Below, one piece after another: positions 58,061 to 64,000 of a stretch of 64,000 nt of DNA; the first letter of the stretch is position 1; each line of letters opens with the position of its first letter. Both the position numbers and the translations under genes were made by a program. This DNA is from Stenopsyche tienmushanensis (Eukaryota > Arthropoda > Insecta > Trichoptera > Stenopsychidae), in assembly GCA_008973525.1 (NCBI GenBank), contig WACJ01000522.1, positions 186,001-250,000 of the forward strand. The letters run 5' to 3'. The notes under the pieces were generated by a model that saw only the letters and a program-made list of their open reading frames with translations, did not search any database and was not told the DNA's origin.

Positions 58061-59135
58061 TTTCTCAATCTGCAAGAAAACGAAAGTTCCCACGCGAACC
58101 TAAGAAATGACTCTCAATTAACGCTTTGTTCTTTATAAGATTAATTTTCTTACATACGCTGTGTTTATATAAAATAATTACTCTAATGCGGCCTAAGAAG
58201 ACAACATTTTTTACTAGTGCTTTGATATGGGTCGCGCTTTTACTGTTTTAATGAACTCCTCCATGAGATATTTCGTCGATATTGAATAAAATGATCAACA
58301 ACATGCTTAGAGAATACGAAAACAATGAACGTATTTCTTCTTACAATACCGAGAGCATTTGAAGGCAATTAATCGATAGCGTAGTTGCCTTCAAGGCTTA
58401 TTATTTGAAGACCATCTTTACGCAGATAATTGATATAAAAAAGCAAAGTGGAGTTTAAAAGAACTCGAAGAAGTAGGAAATTTTATGGCCAATTAAGAGC
58501 TCGAGCACTCTTGTAACAATAAGAAGATTTCTTAGTATATTTGAATTTATTTATGAAAATATGACTAGTATTTTTAAGAAAGTACAGCATCCGATAGAAT
58601 AATTGATTTTAATTCAACCAAATAATTTTCTTCGTGTAACCTAAATTATTTATGTTTAAATATATATGGTGGATAGTGGATAATAGTAATCCCTTATCGA
58701 AGTTCCTAACTATCGAATCCCTAGATAGGGTTTCATGTTGTACGTTGTCCTTAGGGCTTGTCGATTTCCCAAAACCAAAGCTGTGACCTTTGAAAACCAG
58801 TTTATTTAATTCTTAATTTCCAGCTTTGAATATGAAAATTAAATTTTCATTATCTAAGAATTTTGAATGAAAATTCTTAAAAGAAAGGTGGACAAATCCA
58901 ATAATAAATTACTTCAGGCACCGATAGACAAAAAAAACTCTACCATCAATATATTAAAAACAGAATTTACGCTAAATGAGTCAACTAAACAAAGAGGGAA
59001 TAAACTAAAAATATTATTCGGGTGTTTAAAATACATTCACCCTACTGTTGAAAACCGGTTTTTGTATAAACTCTAGTTGTGCCTATTGATGAAGTCTGGA
59101 CTAGTTTCATCAAGAATCTATCTAATTGTTGCCAA
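58061..59135. other. AT-rich stretch, nothing recognised
   Basis: A lysine-rich 69-codon frame (58867-59076) has no family I can name. Confidence 0.4.
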
Positions 59136-59140
59136 TACAC

Positions 59141-59182
59141 GTAGCCCACTTCGAGCATGACTTTATGCTCGAAGTGGGCTAC
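59141..59182. repeat. perfect 18-bp stem hairpin
   Basis: GTAGCCCACTTCGAGCAT (59141-59158), six-base spacer GACTTT, then the exact inverse (59165-59182). Confidence 0.93.
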
Positions 59183-59184
59183 TC

Positions 59185-59355
59185 GAACAGAAATATTCTA
59201 CGAGAGCGAAATATCTGGCTGCGGGAAGGACGTCCTCCCGCAGCCAAGGCTGACTGACGACTCTTACCGACTCCCACCTCCTGCACGTCATCATCCGACA
59301 GGTGCAAAGGTCCCGCAGCGTCACAGAAGATGGCGCTATTAAAATAATACATTGC
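59185..59355 (-). mobile_element. LTR fragment, minus-oriented
   Basis: The minus strand reads GCGCCATCTTCTGTGACGCT, GCAGGAGGTGGGAGTCGG, CTTGGCTGCGGGAGGACGTC and CGCAGCCAGATAT, as in the LTR at 31.6-31.7 kb. It stops at the hairpin at 59.14-59.18 kb. Confidence 0.65.
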
Positions 59356-61530
59356 ACCTAAAGAGGGACAGAATATGTCGCTTTTAATATGGCGAATTAA
59401 ATCTGCTTAGATTAACAGCGACATTGCATGGGGAAGATAATTCGTTCACGATGCGCTTCAATAAAGATTCATGTTTTGGTCGCATCAGTTTACGGTTTTT
59501 GCGTGTGGGTTGGTGTACGTTCGCAGCATATGCGGAAGTACTCATCAACGGTTTAAATATGATCAATAAACGACATATAATAAAACCTGATTTTTTTCCA
59601 AGCTCCAAAACGTAGTGGTGACAAGCGATCCAAATTATGACCTGAGTAGGTATTTGCTTTCCAAGCAGACACTCGCTGATCCTATTTTGTTAATGAATAT
59701 GAATTTAAATTTCTTGTGAGATAATGCATTTTTATTCTTATACTTTCAAGAATTTCAACAAATGATTACCAGTTGGGGGTTTAAATCAAAAACACTTTAT
59801 ATTTAAATCCCATCTACTTTCATATTCATACCTTTCGATTACAAACTATATTTTATTTGGCTTTAATTTTATAAATTAACGTTATAACATGAAATATCTT
59901 GCATTTTTTAGAACACAAGGAATGTTAAAACATATTTTTCGATGGAACGCTATATTTCGATATTAAATATAATTTCATTTTAGCTATGCTATATGAAAAT
60001 ATTTTAGTTATACAAATACATTTCTTGTACATTTGACCTGACAGCCAACAGCTGGTCTCAGTGTTGATGGTTTGTTACGAACTCATAAAATATTCGCAAC
60101 GTATCTTGCAAAGCGCAGTGCGTGACTCTCAGCCAGGTCAACTTTGCCTCGATGTTACCAACGTTATTTCTTCATATCCTGACTAAATATTTCGCTTGTA
60201 GAATTCACATAATATGCCTCGAATATCTAGCAAAATTCCAGAGCAAGAATCCATGGTAATTTTGGGATTTCAATGTTCATTTTGAGTGGATACGCTTTTT
60301 CTAAGGTTGTCTCTTTATGAAACCCATTTAACATTTTTGGTTTCGAAATAAGCCCAACAATGAAAAACTTTGCGGATCCCCGATTTAGACGATAAGAAAG
60401 TTATGACACTGATAAGAGTTAAACGTCGAGATTTTCGTGACATTAAAAGTTTTCGTGTAGTTGTTCTTTGTCAAGCATAATTTAACAAATTCACCCTGAA
60501 ATTGTTGTAATTTAGGGTCGATGTAAAGCTTAAAAGCAATGCTAATTTTTTATCACGCAATACTTATTATATCATCAGAATTTATGGATAAATTCACAAC
60601 AATTTAATTGCATCTACCTTAATAATTTTCTTAGCCACGTCCGCTTCAATGGAAGTTTATGAGCCAGACTAGACGTCTCCAGCAAAGACGACCTGCTGAT
60701 ATCTTGAGCATTATGAGACAGATAAACTCACAACGCCCGAGTTTGTTTCATAAGAAAACAGAAAACATTTCAAACAAACGTCTAAACTGACCCTTATCGT
60801 GATGATATTAAATGGAGCGGAATCCGTCCAGTTCCTTGACATTTCCAACGTCCAGTTCCTTTATCTTATTTGTATCATAAAACTCATTGTTGTTCTGTAT
60901 AAAGGAAATAATTTATCAACTGATGTTATACAATCCGTATATTATAATCAGTAATATACACAATTAATCAAAAAATTGGTTGAATGACCCCCAAGAAAAT
61001 GGAGCCTAAATATATATGATATTACGGTTATTACTGTATTTAAATCATATCACATCGATTGATAATATTATGATCTAACCCAAACATTCCTTATGTATTT
61101 TATTACAATTTTAGCAACTAATACACTAATTAAATATGATAAAAATGTGGGTTTAATAACTTGTTTACAATGTTTACACCGGACGTCTTTTCAAATGATA
61201 TTTTCAAATGACAAAGGCATATTTTAGTAAATGTTAGTACAAATACAGGCATGTACAGATATACATTGCAACAATACGTTTACCTTATTATTGAACAATG
61301 AACCAGAGATCAATTATTTCAATCAAATTTTGAGATAATGAAAATTCCCATGTTATGAGAGTCATCCAGAAACACATGTAGGATCAAAAAATGCTTGTAT
61401 TTAATTAAAATTCACATGATGCTTCACAAATATATGTAACTATGAGTTTTAGAATAATTTTACGCAGGAAGGAGAATCGTAACGGGGGATGAGACGTGAT
61501 TCATGACAGAATGCAAAAAGAGGTTGGGGA
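59356..61530. other. AT-rich stretch, nothing recognised
   Basis: No transposon protein, no splice-supported coding and no repeat partner found. Confidence 0.4.
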
Positions 61531-61534
61531 AGCT

Positions 61535-61622
61535 CGCGACGACCTCTCCATCGAAACAGTTTACCGTGACTGAACAAAATGGCCGACAGACACGCGATAC
61601 CAAACAAACTGACCGTCAAGAT
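61535..61622 (-). repeat. LTVSLFG repeat, copy 3
   Basis: The minus strand reads LTVSLFGIACLSAILFSHGK then LFRWRGRRELPQ, the same frame as at 10.25 kb and 31.9 kb. It abuts the left end of hAT copy D. Confidence 0.55.
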
Positions 61623-62095
61623 TAGAGAATCCAATCCCGAACAAAAAAATTCGATCCCGGGATTCTGGGATTGCATTAGACCATATTGGGATCAGTCCCG
61701 GGACCGGGATTTTCAATAGGTTAAGAAATTACATTGATAAATTTGATCAAAAATTACTTGAAGGCGAAAGAATTTTATTCATTTAAGAAAAGATAAAAAT
61801 ACAATTCAAAGATAGATGTGACTGTTTGTGATCAATGTGATAAAATTCCTTTCTGCTGAGACACGGCCTAAAGCTCGAAAAATTCCCGATTTCCCGACAA
61901 ATTATTTATTTCCGTCGCTGCAAATGAATACTTATATACGTTAAAACTTTGATGTGATTCGTAATTATATTACGGAGGAATACAAAAATTCTGAACCTCT
62001 TATCTATTATATTTCATATCGATATTCCCATTTTTAGAATCGAGGTGTAGTAAATACATCACCGGTAGGAAAATGTTAATGTAACAAATTTGAAA
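61623..62095. mobile_element. hAT-derived element, copy D
   Basis: It starts TAGAGAATCCAATCCCGAAC with GATCCCGGGATTCTGGGATT subterminal repeats (61651-61720). It continues with the shared blocks ACTTGAAGGCGAAAGAATTT and AAGAAAAGATAAAAATACAA, TTTCTGCTGAGACACGGCCT, GACAAATTATTTATTTCCGT and the ending CATCACCGGTAGGAAAATGT. The right part is cut where the TA repeat and Penelope element begin. Confidence 0.65.
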
Positions 62096-62105
62096 AACAT
62101 ATATG

Positions 62106-62113
<8 letters not shown>

Positions 62114-62136
<23 letters not shown>

Positions 62137-62141
62137 CATAA
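62114..62141. repeat. (TA)n microsatellite
   Basis: About 13 TA units lie between the hAT copy and the Penelope 3' end. Confidence 0.85.
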
Positions 62142-62348
62142 AATATTTTAATTATTAAAATATTAATAAATAGCCGGGTGTTCGATCGCGTTACGGTTTT
62201 TGGTAAAAAATTAAAAAACGATTTTTTTACCTTATCCGATATTTCGGACCACTCGTCGGGTCCATTCTCAAGGATTGACTGCCGCCGTTGTCGTTTTTGT
62301 TATGCTCCTGGTGACCATCCTCCGTCCAGTGTTGCCAGAGCGCGATGA

Positions 62349-62815
62349 TTAGCCACTTTGCGCCGTCGCTTGTCTGACGGTTGGTTGCACTGTCGAATTT
62401 TTTGGGATGGTCCGTGGTGTTTTTAGTCTGGATAAAATTGGTAGCCAAGCTCTGGGTACGCTAGTGCCATCGTCTCTTCGGTTGATTGCGGAGCTTTTTC
62501 TTTTTTCTATTTCTATAGCTTCTCTTACAATTCTGACCCCGAAGTTTTCGATGGTCGCTAATGTCTTTGTCCCAGCAAAATCGATGTGGTGATCGTTCTT
62601 CATCACGTGTTCCGTTAGTGCCGATTTATAGTCCAATTGCGAAACTGATTTTTGATGTTCTTTTACTCTGTGATTTATTTGTCTATTGGTTTGACCAATG
62701 TAAGACATCTCACAGTCTGCGCATGGGATCTCGTATACTCCTTGGTTTTCGTTTTTTACCCTATCCTTTTTGTTGGGCAAGAGATTCTCTTGCCCAACAT
62801 CGTACAAGATAACGA
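62349..62815 (-). pseudogene. Penelope-like GIY-YIG endonuclease domain
   Basis: The minus frame reads LLPNKKDRVKNENQGVYEIP, CADCEMSYIGQTNRQINHRV, KEHQKSVSQLDYKSALTEHV, MKNDHHIDFAGTKTLATIEN, REAIEIEKRKSSAINRRDDG. The YEIP/YIGQT pair is the GIY-YIG equivalent. R of NHRV, the H of DHH, the E of IEIEK and the N of SAINRRDDG are the expected catalytic positions. The CADC pair fits the extra Cys feature of Penelope endonucleases. The domain itself looks complete and in frame; the upstream 70-odd residues of the open frame run through the palindrome into antisense RT and are not real protein. Confidence 0.9.
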
Positions 62816-63366
62816 CGAGAGACCCGACGATATATTTGGAAACAAAAACTAAAAAAATTATCGACAATTCCAAACTCGACGATACAACTAAACAAATAAT
62901 ATCGCCAAGGATTCGATCGTCGAAGGCTCCAAAATTCTTCGGCTTACCAAAAATACACAAACCAGGTATGCCATTAAGACCTATCGTCAGCGCCAGAGGT
63001 TCCCCCACACAAGGCCTGGCCAAATATTTAGCCAAATACTACCAGCCAATTGTAGAAAGTGCAACTTCATACATAAAAAACTCTCAAGAATCTCTAAAGA
63101 TTATACAATCGCTGAAACACGATGAGAATGACATCCTGGTCAGCTTTGATGTGACTTCACTTTTCACCAACATCCCTATAAAGGAAACCTTAAAGCACAT
63201 TAAAGAGAGACACAAGGTTCCCGAAGATATTTTGAACCTTACTGAGCACTGCCTCACATCTACGTATTTTCTGTTTGACGGAACGTTCTACAAACAAACC
63301 AGTGGTGCACCAATGGGATCTCCTCTGTCTCCGGCGATTGCCAACATATTTATGATGATTCCCTAG
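62785..63366 (+). pseudogene. Penelope-like reverse transcriptase, N-terminal and palm part
   Basis: The plus frame reads YKITTRDPTIYLETKTKKII, SSKAPKFFGLPKIHKPGMPL, RPIVSARGSPTQGLAKYLAK, DILVSFDVTSLFTNIPIKET and YKQTSGAPMGSPLSPAIANI. FDVTSLFTNIP is RT motif A with the first catalytic Asp; SGAPMGSPLSP is motif B. The YVDD motif C should follow but the sequence breaks at 63363 after FMMIP. What remains is open for nearly 190 codons, which suggests a fairly young insertion. Confidence 0.92.
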
Positions 63367-63400
63367 TTAAAATCCCCCCTACACGCCAGGTGCGCCAACT
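63367..63400. repeat. AATCCCCCCTACA repeat word
   Basis: AAAATCCCCCCTACACGCCA matches GAATCCCCCCTACATACCAG at 31.99 kb. In both places a TTCTAGATGATC- or TTTTAGATGATC-type word follows within about 90 bp. Confidence 0.5.
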
Positions 63401-63572
63401 TCGAAACAAAAAAATACCCCCCGCCCTCAGGATTCTTGTAACCCTATTTTCTAGATGATCCTCGTATTATTTCAATTAAGCGTTTACCTCTTTATACGCT
63501 CAACATCAATGGTAGTACACCTGATACTCTTTTTACACGGGTAAATTATGCAGATTATTCATTGAAGTGAAA

Positions 63573-63640
63573 TTTCCACAAATTGGCTTAAACATCACGA
63601 AAAGTGAAACTCCAATGGCAATTGCATAGAAAGAGAGAGA
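63573..63640. mobile_element. hAT-derived fragment E
   Basis: AAATTGGCTTAAACATCACG, AAAAGTGAAACTCCA and GGCAATTG match 27690-27740 of copy B (AAATTGGCTTGAACGTCACG, AAAAGTGAAACACCA). It ends at a (GA)n run. Confidence 0.55.
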
Positions 63641-63770
63641 GAGAGAGAATCGTTTCTAGTGTGTTTGTGTCCATCGCATACATCATAAAGACGCCACGCG
63701 CATGCGCCGTGCTACCTCTACTATGTGTGTGTGTGACATAAGGTAACCACTACACCACTTGCAAGCCGAT
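63640..63770 (-). repeat. possible tRNA-derived SINE head
   Basis: The minus strand has GCAAGTGGTGTAGTGGTTAC at 63737-63756, a typical tRNA A-box (TGGTGTAGTGGTTA). It is followed by CACACACACATAGTAGAGGT and a GC-rich CATGCGCGTGGCG part. No clear B-box is seen. A similar A-box word is at 28705-28725. Confidence 0.4.
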
Positions 63771-64000
63771 TTTTTAACATTATACACAACATTTTGACAT
63801 TAATGTTCATGCAATGTGTATATAAATTTATCTTTTGAATCACGCTAAAATATTTTTATTATATCAAAGATATATTATTTATAAAATATTGGAAATTGCA
63901 TTATATCAATCGATCGTCCTTTTTAGCTTTAGGGTGAGTTTACATCTTCGAGGATATCATATGTGATTTTTCTTCGTGGGTTGTGAATATTAAATGGGAT
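63771..64000. other. AT-rich end of window, nothing recognised
   Basis: No coding or repeat signal found. Confidence 0.4.

Larger units (their letters stand above)
62160..63366. mobile_element. Penelope-like element, split head-to-head
   Basis: A GIY-YIG endonuclease half (minus, 62349-62787) and a reverse transcriptase half (plus, 62788-63366) of one Penelope-type retroelement lie in opposite orientation. They meet in a 27-bp near-perfect palindrome at 62774-62800. The minus-strand 3' UTR (62217-62340) includes GACCCGACGAGTGGTCCGAA, a sequence typical of Penelope terminal regions. RT motifs after block B are missing. Confidence 0.88.

Noticed and set aside
62221..62290. Hammerhead ribozyme in the Penelope 3' region
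   Set aside because: The minus strand has CCGACGAG ... GAAA, but the core base after the first C is not U and no stem II can form between the two conserved boxes. A GGACC/GGUCC stem forms instead. It may be a decayed version.
63736..63756. tRNA gene on the minus strand
   Set aside because: An A-box is present but no B-box or cloverleaf follows; kept only as a SINE-like head.

Overview
The window looks like a piece of an AT-rich arthropod genome, most probably an insect. It holds one spliced protein gene with short introns at the left edge, and R1-type and RTE/CR1-type LINEs, a Penelope-like element, and mariner, piggyBac, hAT and Mutator-like DNA transposons elsewhere. There is no sign of operons, CRISPR or rRNA. 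The species cannot be named from sequence alone; a hemipteran-like insect is only a guess from the transposon mix.

Layout. 18-1516 (+) is the 3' end of an SLC17-type (sialin / phosphate cotransporter / vesicular glutamate transporter superfamily) membrane transporter: six exons with clean GT-AG borders and a stop at 1514-1516. Its 5' half lies before base 1. The remaining 62 kb is a gene-poor intergenic or intronic expanse in which I find no second convincing host gene.

Transposon remains by region: hAT copy and opposed mariner ends (2.5-4.5 kb); Mutator-like copy 1 (8.8-10.1 kb); GC-rich repeat copy 1 with a 30-bp palindrome (14.0-14.95 kb); an internally deleted piggyBac-like element with intact TTAA borders (17.25-17.9 kb); a mariner with perfect terminal inverted repeats (19.0-19.7 kb); a nested mariner / mariner / R1-LINE / Tc-mariner block (23.95-26.6 kb); hAT + LINE + SINE-like block (27.5-29.0 kb); LTR, mariner and hAT fragments (31.1-34.6 kb); GC-rich repeat copy 2 (35.15-35.87 kb); hAT + two LINE fragments (38.7-40.6 kb); LTR with a possible primer-binding site (41.5-41.85 kb); a degenerate unidentified pseudogene (45.4-46.5 kb); Mutator-like copy 2 (48.24-49.63 kb); an RTE/CR1-type LINE and two mariner pieces (53.2-54.9 kb); a piggyBac-type MITE (55.6-55.95 kb); a 65-bp tandem repeat beside GC-rich repeat copy 3 (56.28-56.95 kb); a hairpin and LTR fragment (59.1-59.35 kb); and hAT + Penelope-like element + SINE-like fragment (61.5-63.8 kb).

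Between these lie long AT-rich stretches with no recognisable content, and several blocks of about 200-700 bp that are less AT-rich, look non-repetitive within the window and carry homeodomain-like TAATTA/TTAATTA words. They read like candidate cis-regulatory islands, but only cross-species alignment could show that. No obvious new functional system is present. The most unusual objects are the TTAA-flanked Mutator-like copy, the head-to-head split Penelope element with a palindromic junction, the piggyBac element with matched subterminal palindromes, the dimeric 65-bp array and the two long perfect inverted repeats.
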